Shown here: positions 52,409 through 61,874 of the stretch, piece after piece | Position numbering within the stretch: position 1 is the stretch's first letter | Layout of the letters: each line of letters opens with the position of its first letter | From: Haemophilus quentini | Lineage (GTDB): Bacteria; Pseudomonadota; Gammaproteobacteria; Enterobacterales; Pasteurellaceae | NCBI GenBank assembly: GCA_001752465.1 | Contig: MDJB01000057.1 | Span: 30,346-94,345 of the forward strand | Direction: 5' to 3' | Length of the DNA stretch: 64,000 nucleotides | Position numbers and translations under genes: made by a program | The notes under the pieces: model-generated | Databases searched by the model: none | Seen by the model: only the letters and a program-made list of their open reading frames with translations | What the model was told of the DNA's origin: nothing

Positions 52409-52435
52409 TTTATAATTTGTTTGCTTAAGTTGCAA
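52409..52435 (-). promoter_or_regulatory. Predicted dcw promoter upstream of mraZ
   Basis: On the minus strand TTGCAA (52435-52430) and TATAAA (52414-52409) are separated by a short 15-bp spacer; a shifted -35 would give 16. The GTGG repeats begin about 12 bp downstream of the -10. Confidence 0.5.
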
Positions 52436-52469
52436 GCGATTATCCCTGAAATACCCCTATTTTTTATCA

Positions 52470-52510
52470 AAAAAAAACCGTTTGAGACGATATCTCAAAC
52501 GGCTTTTTTT
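52470..52510. terminator. Bidirectional-looking terminator after cstA
   Basis: CCGTTTGAGA (52478-52487) and TCTCAAACGG (52493-52502) form a perfect 10-bp stem with a 5-nt loop, flanked by a run of A on the left and seven T on the right. It ends cstA transcription and insulates the dcw promoter. Confidence 0.9.
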
Positions 52511-52527
52511 AAACCAAATTATCTTGA

Positions 52528-54114
52528 TTAATTATTCACATACGCTTCTTCATCACGCTCACCTAATGGCTTAAGCATAGCGAAGAATAATACGATACAA
52601 ACAATTGTTGTTGCAAAACCAAGATAAACTGAAAGTTGATAATCTAAACCGAAACCGATTTTGTTGTAGAACAAGTAAGTTGCACATACTGTTGTAATAA
52701 ACCAAGCTGGAATAGACGCAACCCAGTGGAATTTATGGTAGCGATATAAGTATGCTGCTGCAGTCCATAACATTACCATTGCTGTCATTTGGTTTGCCCA
52801 AGTGAAATAACGCCATAATACGCTAAAGTCAATGGTTGAAACAAAATAGCCTAATACGAATAGTGGTACAGCAATTAGTAAACGTTTAGGTAATGAACGT
52901 TGGTCGATATGGAAAATTTCCGCTAATTGTAAACGAGCTGCACGGAATGCGGTATCCCCAGAAGTAATAGGTAAAACCACTACACCTAACACAGCAAAGA
53001 TACCACCGATAAAACCTAAGAAGTGTAATGAACTATCATATACAACTTTAGATGGTGAACCCGCAGCAATTGCATCTTGTAATGCTTGTGGGTTTTCATA
53101 GAATGCAAGACCAACCATACACCAGATTAACGCAATTACACCTTCAGCAATCATTGCACCGTAAAAGATAAAACGACCTTCTTTTTCATTTTCAGCACAA
53201 CGCGCCATTAAAGGAGTTTGAGTTGCATGGAAACCAGATAATGCACCACAAGAAATAGTTAAGAACAATAATGGCCAAATTGGAACATCACCCTTCACTT
53301 GGAAGTTTTGCGTGAATTTCTCTAAAGTTAAACCTTGACCATCTGCATTGATAGTACGGAAGAACTCAATAGGATCAACAGCACTAAAGTGTGCAGAAAC
53401 TAAGCCATAGACCATACTCACAGACATAAATAGCAACAATGCGCCAAAGAGCGGATAGATTCGACCGATAATTTTGTCGATCGGTAATAAAGTCGCAAGA
53501 ATATAGTAAGCAAAGATAATAATTGTCCAAACTGCAACAACAGTTGCTTTATCCATTCCCCATACTTTGATACCACCGGCTTCAACAGCATGATGAACTG
53601 CCTCAGCATCACCTAATTGTAACGTGCCTTGAGATGCGCCCAATAAGTCCATGGTAATCGTACCCATTAATTGAGCTGGGCTTGATACAAACACAACACC
53701 TACTAATAATAAAAGTACAAGTGCTAATGTGTTAATAAATACTTTTACAGGGCGACCTAAGAATTTACCAGCTAAATGAGGCATCGTTGCACCACCATGA
53801 CGGATACTCAACATACCACAGAAATAGTCATGTACTGCACCGGCAAAAATACAACCGATTACAATCCAAAGCATTGCTACTGGTCCGTATAAAGCACCAA
53901 GAATTGGACCAAAAATAGGACCAGTTCCAGCAATGTTTAATAATTGAATTAACCAAATTTTGGTTTTTGACATTGGCATATAATCCACGCCATCATTTAC
54001 CTGGTAAGCAGGGGTCTGACGTTGTGGATTAATCACAAAGATTTTTTCGATAATTTTTCCATAAACAAAGTAACCAAGAATCAAAATGGCTATACAAAAG
54101 AAAAACCATAACAT
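52528..54114 (-). CDS. cstA: CstA-family carbon-starvation transporter (short form)
   Basis: Polytopic inner-membrane protein with about 15 hydrophobic segments. PAYQVNDGVDYMPMSK, IAGTGPIFGPILGA and AGAVHDYFCG are the CstA signature regions; E. coli relatives import pyruvate or peptides. I start at 54114 (MLWFFFCIAI) because AGGAG lies 7 bp upstream; the in-frame TTG at 54129 contains that ribosome site. At 528 residues it belongs to a shorter branch than E. coli CstA (701). A perfect CRP site lies about 120 bp upstream. Substrate is inferred only. Confidence 0.85.
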   Translation of the reverse strand: MLWFFFCIAILILGYFVYGKIIEKIFVINPQRQTPAYQVNDGVDYMPMSKTKIWLIQLLNIAGTGPIFGPILGALYGPVAMLWIVIGCIFAGAVHDYFCGMLSIRHGGATMPHLAGKFLGRPVKVFINTLALVLLLLVGVVFVSSPAQLMGTITMDLLGASQGTLQLGDAEAVHHAVEAGGIKVWGMDKATVVAVWTIIIFAYYILATLLPIDKIIGRIYPLFGALLLFMSVSMVYGLVSAHFSAVDPIEFFRTINADGQGLTLEKFTQNFQVKGDVPIWPLLFLTISCGALSGFHATQTPLMARCAENEKEGRFIFYGAMIAEGVIALIWCMVGLAFYENPQALQDAIAAGSPSKVVYDSSLHFLGFIGGIFAVLGVVVLPITSGDTAFRAARLQLAEIFHIDQRSLPKRLLIAVPLFVLGYFVSTIDFSVLWRYFTWANQMTAMVMLWTAAAYLYRYHKFHWVASIPAWFITTVCATYLFYNKIGFGLDYQLSVYLGFATTIVCIVLFFAMLKPLGERDEEAYVNN

Positions 54115-54229
54115 AGAAAGGCTCCTCAAAAGATAAAAGAAAGTATTTAGTAGATGCCCTAAACAAGCCGCGGTATTCTATTTCAAATTGTTTAAAATCA
54201 AAAATTGAATTTAAGAAATTTTATGGATT

Positions 54230-54245
54230 TGTGACTTACATCACA
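54230..54245. promoter_or_regulatory. Perfect CRP binding consensus between cstA and the zinc-ribbon gene
   Basis: TGTGA-CTTACA-TCACA matches the CRP consensus in both half-sites. For cstA (minus strand) a -10 TAGAAT (54180-54175) would place the site near -70. For the plus-strand gene, -35 TTGTAA (54247-54252) and -10 TAGAAT (54269-54274) would place it near -43. Both are workable activator positions. Confidence 0.75.
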
Positions 54246-54312
54246 TTTGTAAAACTGAAGAATTCTATTAGAATACTAATAAATAAGTAATTTTATAATT
54301 ATAGAGAAAAAG

Positions 54313-54546
54313 ATGGCCTTAACTCGATGCCCTGAATGCAGAAAAAAGATTAGTGAAAATGCAGAAAACTGCCCTAATTGTGGTTTTTCTTTCAAACAAA
54401 CGGATTTAGAAATTTATAAACAACAATTAGAAGCACGCAGATTACATAACGCTGAAATCAATCATAAAAGCACAAAACTTCACATAATTTGGTTTTGCAT
54501 CTTTGCTATTTTTATCGCGCTAGCGAGTTGGATTACAAATAAATAG
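54313..54546 (+). CDS. Small zinc-ribbon membrane protein of unknown function
   Basis: A 77-residue protein with an N-terminal zinc ribbon (CPEC at 8-11 and CPNC at 20-23), a charged helix (about 30-52) and one C-terminal membrane helix (about 55-72). Such proteins are often annotated as zinc-ribbon domain proteins without known role. A promoter with -35 TTGTAA and -10 TAGAAT and a CRP site lie upstream, so expression may follow carbon status. It is single and convergent with fdhD. Confidence 0.7.
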   Translation: MALTRCPECRKKISENAENCPNCGFSFKQTDLEIYKQQLEARRLHNAEINHKSTKLHIIWFCIFAIFIALASWITNK

Positions 54547-54582
54547 AAAAAATATCTCGTATGTATAGAGTTACTTCAGATA

Positions 54583-55395
54583 TCAACCATTAATTCGTTC
54601 ATCTCCACTATAGATATTCCCTTTACCTTCTCTTGCAAAACCAATCAAAGTCAAATGATGTGCTTCAGCCATTTTCACAGCAAGATCAGTTGCCCCAGAA
54701 ATGGTCACTAACATTTCCACCCCACAAGAAATAGTTTTTTGAACCATTTCATAACTTGCACGACTCGAAGCAACAATAATTCCATTAGGTTTGCCTGATT
54801 TTGCATGCCAGCCAAGTAATTTATCAAGCGCAACATGACGACCCACATCTTCAAAAATAGTAAGCATCTTACCTTCTAAATCAAAAAAACCACAAGCATG
54901 AGTCGAACCTGTTTGCTGACCTAGTTGTTGATTTTTATGAAGATCTGACAAACAGCCATCTAGTAAATTCAAATCAAACTTAAAAGTGCGGTCTAATTTT
55001 GGAAAGTTTTTATATACCTGATTAAGCTGCTCCGTGCCACAAATACCACACCCCGTACGTCCTGTAAGATTACGACGATGCTCTTTTAATGCCATAAATT
55101 TTCGGCTAGACAGTTCAATTTGCACTTCAATACCATTGCAAACTTCCACAACATCGATACCGTAAATATCCGAAGGTTTTTCAATAATGCCTTCCGTGAG
55201 AGAAAACCCCAGAGCAAACACCTCTAAATCTTTCGGTGAACACATCATAACCGCATGAGAAATACCGTTATAAACTAATGAAACTGGCATTTCGACAGCT
55301 AGAAAATCTTCTTTTGATTGTAAAAGTGCGGTTGAATTTTCTATACTTTTATTTCTTTTAAAAAAGTTAATCGTTTGTTTAATCAGCCAATCCAT
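54583..55395 (-). CDS. fdhD: FdhD sulfurtransferase for formate dehydrogenase
   Basis: Transfers sulfur from IscS to the molybdenum cofactor before insertion into formate dehydrogenase. The 270 residues carry the redox cysteines in TGCGICG (Cys116 and Cys119), [10 protein letters not shown] and [12 protein letters not shown]. It is transcribed away from fdxG, with a 275-bp shared upstream region. Two uptake signals are inside. Confidence 0.95.
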   Translation of the reverse strand: MDWLIKQTINFFKRNKSIENSTALLQSKEDFLAVEMPVSLVYNGISHAVMMCSPKDLEVFALGFSLTEGIIEKPSDIYGIDVVEVCNGIEVQIELSSRKFMALKEHRRNLTGRTGCGICGTEQLNQVYKNFPKLDRTFKFDLNLLDGCLSDLHKNQQLGQQTGSTHACGFFDLEGKMLTIFEDVGRHVALDKLLGWHAKSGKPNGIIVASSRASYEMVQKTISCGVEMLVTISGATDLAVKMAEAHHLTLIGFAREGKGNIYSGDERING

Positions 55396-55477
55396 TCTTC
55401 ACATACCCATTACTAAAATGTAAAAAAAATGTTAATATTTTTATAAATTTATGCTCTAGATCATAATATTTATGCGT

Positions 55478-55670
55478 TATAATGCCATTTGATTATAGAT
55501 TTATCGTTAAAAAATCGTTATTCTAGGCGCCCATAAATTGGTCTATTTTTGAACCAATTTGCGATGTTGAGTAACGTTATTTTAACGAAATCAACCAAAT
55601 TATCTAGTTACACTAGACGAATTTATTACTATCTAAACATCTCAACAACTTGTTGTTGAAAGGAGTGATT
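55478..55670 (+). promoter_or_regulatory. fdxG promoter and long structured leader
   Basis: A perfect -10 TATAAT (55478-55483) has no recognisable -35, which suggests an activator-dependent promoter. The predicted leader is about 180 nt. It contains an inverted repeat AAATTGGT/ACCAATTT (55535-55542, 55553-55560) and, directly before the Shine-Dalgarno AAAGGAG (55659-55665), a hairpin TCAACAA-CTTG-TTGTTGA (55642-55659). Repeated CGTTA half-sites lie in between. Confidence 0.5.
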
Positions 55671-58600
55671 ATGCAGATCTCAAGAAGAAAATTCTTTAAG
55701 GTCTGTGCAGGTGGTATGGCGGGAACATCAGCTGCGATGTTGGGTTTTGCTCCAGCAAGTGCGTTAGCTGCGCCGCGTGAATATAAATTATTACGCGCAT
55801 TTGAATCTCGTAACACTTGTACATATTGTGCCGTAAGCTGCGGTATGTTGTTATACAGTACAGGCAAACCTTACGATACGTTAAGCAGCCACACTGGCAC
55901 CAATACTCGTTCAAAATTATTCCATCTCGAGGGCGATCCAGATCATCCGGTTAGCCGTGGTGCACTCTGTCCTAAAGGTGCTGGCGCCCTTGATTATGTA
56001 AATAGTGAAAGCCGTTCTTTATACCCTCAATATCGCGCACCAGGTTCTGATAAATGGGAGCGAATTTCTTGGCATGATGCTATTAAGCGTATTGCCCGTT
56101 TAATGAAAGATGACCGTGATGCTAACTTTGTTGAAAAAGACGCAAGTGGCAAAACTGTGAACCGTTGGGCAACTACAGGTATTATGACTGCATCTGCTAT
56201 GAGTAATGAAGCTGCACTTCTTACTCATAAATGGGTGAGAATGTTAGGCATAGTGCCGATGTGTAACCAAGCGAATACTTGACACGGACCAACGGTAGCA
56301 AGTCTTGCTCCATCATTTGGTCGCGGTGCCATGACAAATAACTGGGTTGATATCAAAAACGCAAACCTTATCATTGTTCAAGGTGGTAACCCTGCTGAAG
56401 CCCACTCTGTTGGCTTCCGTTGGGCAATTGAAGCGAAGAAAAACGGTGCGAAAATCATCGTGATCGACCCTCGCTTTAACCGTACTGCATCTGTTGCTGA
56501 TCTTCACGCCCCAATTCGTTCTGGTTCTGATATAGCATTTTTAATGGGTGTCATCCGTTACCTATTGGAAACAAACCAAATTCAACACGAATACGTTAAA
56601 CACTATACTAATGCCTCATTCTTAATTGATGAAGGTTTCAAATTTGAGGACGGTTTATTTGTAGGTTACAACGAAGAAAAACGTAACTACGATAAATCTA
56701 AATGGAACTATCAGTTTGATGAGAACGGACAGGCTAAACGTGATATGACATTACAACACCCTCGTTGTGTCATTAATATCTTAAAAGAGCATGTTTCTCG
56801 TTATACCCCAGAAATGGTTGAACGCATTACAGGTGTAAAACAAAAAGTCTTCTTACAAATCTGTGAAGAAATTGGTAAAACCTCTGTACCAAATAAAACG
56901 ATGACGCATCTATATGCGTTAGGCTTTACCGAGCATTCAATCGGTACACAAAATATTCGTTCTATGGCGATGATCCAATTACTTTTAGGTAATATGGGGA
57001 TGCCTGGTGGTGGCATTAACGCATTACGTGGACACTCCAATGTACAAGGTACAACAGATATGGGCTTATTGCCAATGTCTTTACCGGGTTACATGCGTTT
57101 ACCAAACGATAAAGATACCTCTTACGAGCAATACATTAACGCGATTACACCAAAGGATATCGTTCCAAACCAAGTGAACTATTATCGTCATACTTCAAAA
57201 TTCTTTGTTAGTATGATGAAAACCTTCTATGGTGATAAAGCAACCAAAGAAAACGGTTGGGGTTTCGATTTCTTACCAAAAGCAGATCGCTTATATGACC
57301 CGATTACTCATGTTAAATTGATGAATGAAGGCAAATTACACGGTTGGATTTTACAAGGCTTTAACGTATTAAACTCATTACCAAACAAAAACAAAACTGT
57401 TGCAGGAATGAGTAAGTTAAAATTCTTAATCGTGATGGATCCGCTTCAAACTGAATCTTCCGAATTCTGGAAAAACTTTGGTGAGTCAAACAATGTAAAT
57501 TCTTCAGAAATTCAAACTGAAGTCTTCCGCTTACCAACAACCTGTTTTGCTGAAGAAGATGGTTCGATTGTAAACTCAGGGCGTTGGGCTCAATGGCACT
57601 GGAAAGGTTGCGATCAACCAGGTGAAGCATTACCAGATGTTGAAATTCTTTCTATGATTCGTGAAGAAATGCATCATCTTTACCAAAAAGAAGGTGGTCG
57701 TGGTATTGAATCATTTGAAGCAATGACTTGGAATTATGCTCAACCACACTCACCAAGTGCGGTAGAATTAGCCAAAGAATTAAATGGTTATGCGCTAGAA
57801 GATCTTTATGATCCAAACGGCAACTTGATGTACAAGAAAGGTCAATTACTCAATGGATTTGCACATTTACGTGATGATGGGACAACAACATCAGGTAACT
57901 GGTTATATGTTGGTCAATGGACTGAAAAAGGCAATCAAACCGCAAATCATGATAACTCAGATCCATCAGGTTTAGGCTGCACCATTGGTTGGGGCTTTGC
58001 ATGGCCTGCAAACCGCCGCATACTTTATAGCCGTGCATCATTAGATATCAATGGTAATCCTTGGGATAAAAACCGCCAATTAATCAAATGGAATGGTAAA
58101 AACTGGAACTGGCATGATGTAGCAGACTATGGTACACAACCACCAGGTTCTGATACCGGACCATTTATTATGTCTGCTGAAGGTGTAGGTCGTTTATTTG
58201 CAGTTGATAAAATTGCAAATGGTCCAATGCCTGAACACTATGAGCCAGTTGAAAGCCCAATAGATACTAACCCATTACACGCTGCAGTGGTAAGTGATCC
58301 TACAGTACGTATTTATCCTGAAGATAAAGAATTTATCGGTTCAAATAAAGAGTTCCCATTCGTGGCAACAACTTACCGATTAACAGAACACTTCCATAGT
58401 TGGACTGCGCAATCTGCATTAAATATCATCGCACAACCACAACAATTTGTGGAAATCGGTGAAAAATTAGCGGCAGAAAAAGGCATCCAAAAAGGCGATA
58501 TGGTAAAAATTACTTCTCGTCGTGGCTATATTAAAGCTGTTGCCGTGGTTACGAAACGTCTTAAAGATCTCGAAATTGATGGACGTACCGTACACCATGT

Positions 58601-58757
58601 AGGTCTTCCAATTCACTGGAATATGAAGGCCTTAAATGGAAAAGGTAATCGTGGATTCTCTACTAATACCTTAACACCATCTTGGGGTGAGGCAAACACG
58701 CAAACACCAGAATACAAAACATTCTTGGTAAATATTGAAAAAGTTGGGGTGGCATAA
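55671..58757 (+). CDS. fdxG: Formate dehydrogenase (N/O type) major subunit FdxG, selenocysteine-containing
   Basis: Catalytic molybdopterin subunit oxidising formate in the periplasm. The reading frame continues through an in-frame TGA (56280-56282) at residue 204, flanked by CNQANT and HGPTVASL, the exact selenocysteine context of FdnG. Full length is 1028 residues (E. coli FdnG 1015). The N-terminus [18 protein letters not shown] is a Tat signal; the start at 55671 has AAAGGAG 5 bp upstream. A [4Fe-4S] motif [11 protein letters not shown] follows. fdxH starts 1 bp after the stop. Confidence 0.95.
56280..56330 (+). promoter_or_regulatory. UGA selenocysteine codon and SECIS hairpin
   Basis: Directly after the UGA, GACCAA pairs with TTGGTC as an outer stem, and an apical hairpin GG-AGCA-AGTCT-TGCT-CC forms inside 56293-56312, like the bacterial SECIS elements of E. 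coli fdnG and fdhF that bind SelB. Confidence 0.8.
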
Positions 58758-58758
58758 T

Positions 58759-59697
58759 ATGGCTGGAACTGCTCAAGGCGTTCAAACGCAAGACGTTATT
58801 AAAATCTCCGCAACTTCAGGCTTAACGCCTGCACCACAAGCGCGAGATCATAAAGTTGAAGTGGCAAAATTAATCGATGTCAGTGCATGTATTGGTTGTA
58901 AAGCTTGCCAGGTTGGCTGCTCAGAGTGGAATGACATCCGCTCTGATGTAAATGCGCAGTGTCATGGTATTTACGATAACCCTGTAGATCTAAATGCTAA
59001 AGCATGGACTGTGATGCGCTTTAACGAAGTAGAAGAAAACGATCGTTTAGAATGGTTAATCCGTAAAGATGGCTGTATGCACTGTGCAGAGCCTGGTTGT
59101 TTAAAGGCTTGTCCTGCACCAGGTGCTATCATTCAATACGCCAATGGTATTGTGGATTTTCAATCTGATAAATGTATCGGGTGTGGTTATTGTATTGCTG
59201 GCTGTCCATTCAACATTCCACGTATGAATCCAGATGACAACCGTGTGTACAAATGTACCCTTTGTGTGGACCGTGTTTCTGTAGGTCAAGAGCCTGCATG
59301 TGTGAAAACTTGTCCAACTGGTGCGATTCGTTTTGGTTCTAAAGAAGAAATGAAACTCTACGCGGAAAAACGCATAGCTGATTTAAAATCTCGCGGTTAT
59401 GAAAATGCAGGACTTTACGATCCTCCAGGCGTAGGCGGAACACACGTAATGTATGTGTTACATCATGCGGATAAACCAGAGCTTTACAATGGTCTTCCAA
59501 AAGATCCACAAATTGATTTAAGTGTGACCTTATGGAAAGATGTATTGAAACCAGTAGCGGCAGTTGCAATGGGTGGCTTGGCATTAGCTGAAATCGCTCA
59601 CTACTTAACTGTAGGTCCTAATATTGAAGAAGATGTGGAAGATCATCACCACGAATTTGAAGAAGAAAAACCATCTAAGGGGGAAAACAATGAGTAA
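58759..59697 (+). CDS. fdxH: Formate dehydrogenase iron-sulfur subunit FdxH
   Basis: Electron-transfer subunit with four [4Fe-4S] clusters. The cysteine groups are [35 protein letters not shown] and CTLCVDR...ACVKTC. A C-terminal membrane anchor lies near residues 250-270, followed by an acidic His-rich tail. I start at 58759 (MAGTAQGV), one base after the fdxG stop. 312 residues; E. coli FdnH has 294. Confidence 0.94.
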   Translation: MAGTAQGVQTQDVIKISATSGLTPAPQARDHKVEVAKLIDVSACIGCKACQVGCSEWNDIRSDVNAQCHGIYDNPVDLNAKAWTVMRFNEVEENDRLEWLIRKDGCMHCAEPGCLKACPAPGAIIQYANGIVDFQSDKCIGCGYCIAGCPFNIPRMNPDDNRVYKCTLCVDRVSVGQEPACVKTCPTGAIRFGSKEEMKLYAEKRIADLKSRGYENAGLYDPPGVGGTHVMYVLHHADKPELYNGLPKDPQIDLSVTLWKDVLKPVAAVAMGGLALAEIAHYLTVGPNIEEDVEDHHHEFEEEKPSKGENNE

Positions 59698-60406
59698 AAT
59701 TGATATCAACAACGATACTCGAATCGTCCGCCATAGAACACCAGCGCGTATCAGTCACTGGATGTTGGTAATCTGTTTCTTTATGACGATGTTCACTGGT
59801 GTTGCGTTTTTCTTCCCTGATTTCGCATGGTTAACAGAAATTTTAGGTACACCACAAATTGCGCGTGCAATTCACCCATTCACTGGGATTTTAATGTTCT
59901 TCGCCTTCATCTACTTGGCATTATTGTACTGGGATCACAATATTCCAGAGAAAAACGATATTCGCTGGGCAAAAGGTGTAGTTGAAGTTCTTAAAGGGAA
60001 CGAACACGCGGTGGCTGATAATGGCAAATATAATCTTGGTCAAAAAATGCTCTTCTGGACATTAAATTTGGCGATGGTAACGTTATTAGTAACCGGCATC
60101 ATTATGTGGCGTCAATATTTTTCGCACTACTTCTCAATCCCAGTATTGCGTTTTTCGATTCTGCTCCATTCTTTGAGTGCATTTATGTTATTCACTGGTA
60201 TCTTAGTGCATATGTATATGGCATTCTGGATTAAAGGTTCGATTCGAGGAATCATTGAAGGTTGGGTAACCGTTCGTTGGGCGAAAAAACACCACCCGAA
60301 ATGGTATCGAGAAGAAATTTTACCAGAGCTTGAAGAAGATTTACTCAACGAGCAATCAGGTAAAAAAGGCAAAACCAAAGTATTATTTAAAGGATTTGGC
60401 AAATAA
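59690..60406 (+). CDS. fdxI: Formate dehydrogenase cytochrome b556 subunit FdxI
   Basis: Membrane diheme cytochrome b that passes electrons to quinone. From the ATG at 59690 ([10 protein letters not shown]), with AGGGGG upstream and an 8-base overlap with fdxH, it has 238 residues and four membrane helices. Candidate heme-ligand histidines are seen in [22 protein letters not shown] and VHMYMAFW. The charged C-terminal tail is slightly longer than in E. coli FdnI. An inverted uptake-signal terminator follows. Confidence 0.92.
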   Translation: MSKIDINNDTRIVRHRTPARISHWMLVICFFMTMFTGVAFFFPDFAWLTEILGTPQIARAIHPFTGILMFFAFIYLALLYWDHNIPEKNDIRWAKGVVEVLKGNEHAVADNGKYNLGQKMLFWTLNLAMVTLLVTGIIMWRQYFSHYFSIPVLRFSILLHSLSAFMLFTGILVHMYMAFWIKGSIRGIIEGWVTVRWAKKHHPKWYREEILPELEEDLLNEQSGKKGKTKVLFKGFGK

Positions 60407-60425
60407 GCTGAAATCTTGAAAAAGA

Positions 60426-60457
60426 AAAAAGTGCGGTTAAAATTGACCGCACTTTTT
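60426..60457 (+). terminator. Inverted uptake-signal terminator after fdxI
   Basis: AAAAAGTGCGGT (60426-60437) and ACCGCACTTTTT (60446-60457) form a 12-bp stem with an 8-nt loop and end in T residues. It lies between fdxI and fdhE on the same strand and may reduce fdhE expression. Confidence 0.8.
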
Positions 60458-60479
60458 ATTATGAAAGTGAGAAAAGAAC

Positions 60480-61388
60480 ATGAGTATCAAAATCTTATCA
60501 GAATCAGAAATCAAACAAGCAGCGAATTCCTTCCAGACTCCTGCTGTATTATTTGCCAACCCTAAAAATCTTTATCAACGCAGAGCAAAACGTTTAAGAG
60601 ATTTAGCACAAAATCACCCACTATCAGATTATTTATTATTTGCTGCAGACATAGTTGAAAGCCAACTTTCCACGTTAGAAAAAAATCCTTTACCGCCACA
60701 ACAGTTTGAACAGCTAAATGATATCGAGCCACTAAATGCGAAAACCTTTAAAAGAAACTGCATCTGGCGTGACTACTTAACTGAAATTCTTGATGAGATT
60801 AAACCAAAGGCTAATGAGCAAGTCTCTGCTACGATTGAATTTCTTGAAAAAGCATCCTCTGCAGAATTAGAAGAAATGGCAAATAAACTCTTAGCACAAG
60901 AATTTAATTTAGTCAGCAGTGATAAAGCCGTCTTTATTTGGGCCGCACTTTCACTTTATTGGTTACAAGCAGCTCAACAAATTCCTCATAATAGCCAAGT
61001 CGAAAATGCCGAAAATTTACATCACTGCCCTGTTTGTGGCTCATTACCTGTTGCGAGTATTGTACAAATTGGTACATCACAAGGTTTACGCTACTTACAT
61101 TGTAATTTATGTGAAAGTGAATGGAATTTAGTACGCGCACAATGCACCAACTGTAATAGCCACGACAAACTCGAAATGTGGTCATTAAATGAAGAGCTCG
61201 CACTTGTTCGTGCCGAAACCTGTGGCAGCTGTGAAAGTTACTTGAAAATCATGTTCCAAGAAAAAGATCCTCATGTAGAGCCAGTAGCTGACGATTTGGC
61301 TTCTATTTTCTTAGACATTGAAATGGAAGAAAAAGGTTTCGCACGCAGCGGATTAAATCCATTTGTTTTTCCTGCAGAAGAAGCATAA
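60480..61388 (+). CDS. fdhE: FdhE formate dehydrogenase accessory protein
   Basis: Cytoplasmic rubredoxin-like factor needed for formate dehydrogenase assembly. The 302 residues have a helical N-terminal half and a C-terminal half with four cysteine pairs: [20 protein letters not shown] and CGSCESY. It lies downstream of fdxGHI beyond a terminator hairpin, so it may be partly independent. A perfect hairpin follows the stop. Confidence 0.93.
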   Translation: MSIKILSESEIKQAANSFQTPAVLFANPKNLYQRRAKRLRDLAQNHPLSDYLLFAADIVESQLSTLEKNPLPPQQFEQLNDIEPLNAKTFKRNCIWRDYLTEILDEIKPKANEQVSATIEFLEKASSAELEEMANKLLAQEFNLVSSDKAVFIWAALSLYWLQAAQQIPHNSQVENAENLHHCPVCGSLPVASIVQIGTSQGLRYLHCNLCESEWNLVRAQCTNCNSHDKLEMWSLNEELALVRAETCGSCESYLKIMFQEKDPHVEPVADDLASIFLDIEMEEKGFARSGLNPFVFPAEEA

Positions 61389-61391
61389 AAA

Positions 61392-61423
61392 TATAGCCTA
61401 GGATAAACATCCTAGGCTATATC
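61392..61423. terminator. Perfect hairpin between convergent fdhE and rimI
   Basis: A 14-bp stem (61392-61405 with 61410-61423) with an AAAC loop. T runs are poor on both sides, but the stem is long and the position between convergent genes suits termination. Confidence 0.65.
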
Positions 61424-61431
61424 ATTCGTGT

Positions 61432-61872
61432 CTATAAATAACAGGCCATTACTACGGCATTTTCTCGTCCACCACTGAGTTTCGGATAATAATTTTTTCG
61501 AATATCGACTTCATTAAAACCAATTTTTTCATACAAGAAACGAGCGGGGTTAGACTCTCTGACTTCTAGCCATAAGGTCTGTACACCTTTTTCTTTCAAC
61601 CGAGCGATTAACTCATTCAACAATAATTTCCCCAATCCATTACCTTGATGAGACGGTACAATAGCAATATTAAACAAAGTCGCTTCATCCAATACTGTTT
61701 GGCAAATAGAAAAACCAATAATTTGATTATTCTCTACTAATTTTAAATTGAGATAACGCTCACCTTGATTGTTTTTTAACGTACCAAATGACCAAGGCAC
61801 AAGATGCGCTTGCTGCTCGATTTCATACAATCGGTCGAAATCACTGGCTTCAATTTGAGAAATAATAGACAT
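61432..61872 (-). CDS. rimI: Ribosomal-protein-alanine N-acetyltransferase RimI
   Basis: GNAT-family enzyme acetylating the N-terminal alanine of ribosomal protein S18. The 146 residues contain the acetyl-CoA loop IVPSHQGNGLGKLLL and EVRESNPARFLYEKIGF. I start at 61872 (MSIISQIEA); nine in-frame codons further upstream would overlap holD. It is the last gene of a tight three-gene operon with holD and a lipoprotein. Confidence 0.93.
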   Translation of the reverse strand: MSIISQIEASDFDRLYEIEQQAHLVPWSFGTLKNNQGERYLNLKLVENNQIIGFSICQTVLDEATLFNIAIVPSHQGNGLGKLLLNELIARLKEKGVQTLWLEVRESNPARFLYEKIGFNEVDIRKNYYPKLSGGRENAVVMACYL

Positions 61873-61874
61873 AA

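Noticed and set aside
52528..54114. cstA as a truncated gene
   Set aside because: Shorter than E. coli CstA, but both ends are clean, membrane segments are complete and shorter CstA-type proteins exist.
55396..55670. FNR box at the fdxG promoter
   Set aside because: Only a lone TTGAT half-site (about 55490) is present without a matching ATCAA at the right spacing.
55650..56331. fdxG as two genes or a pseudogene broken by a TGA
   Set aside because: The frame is unchanged across the TGA, the context is the conserved selenocysteine site and a SECIS-like hairpin follows.
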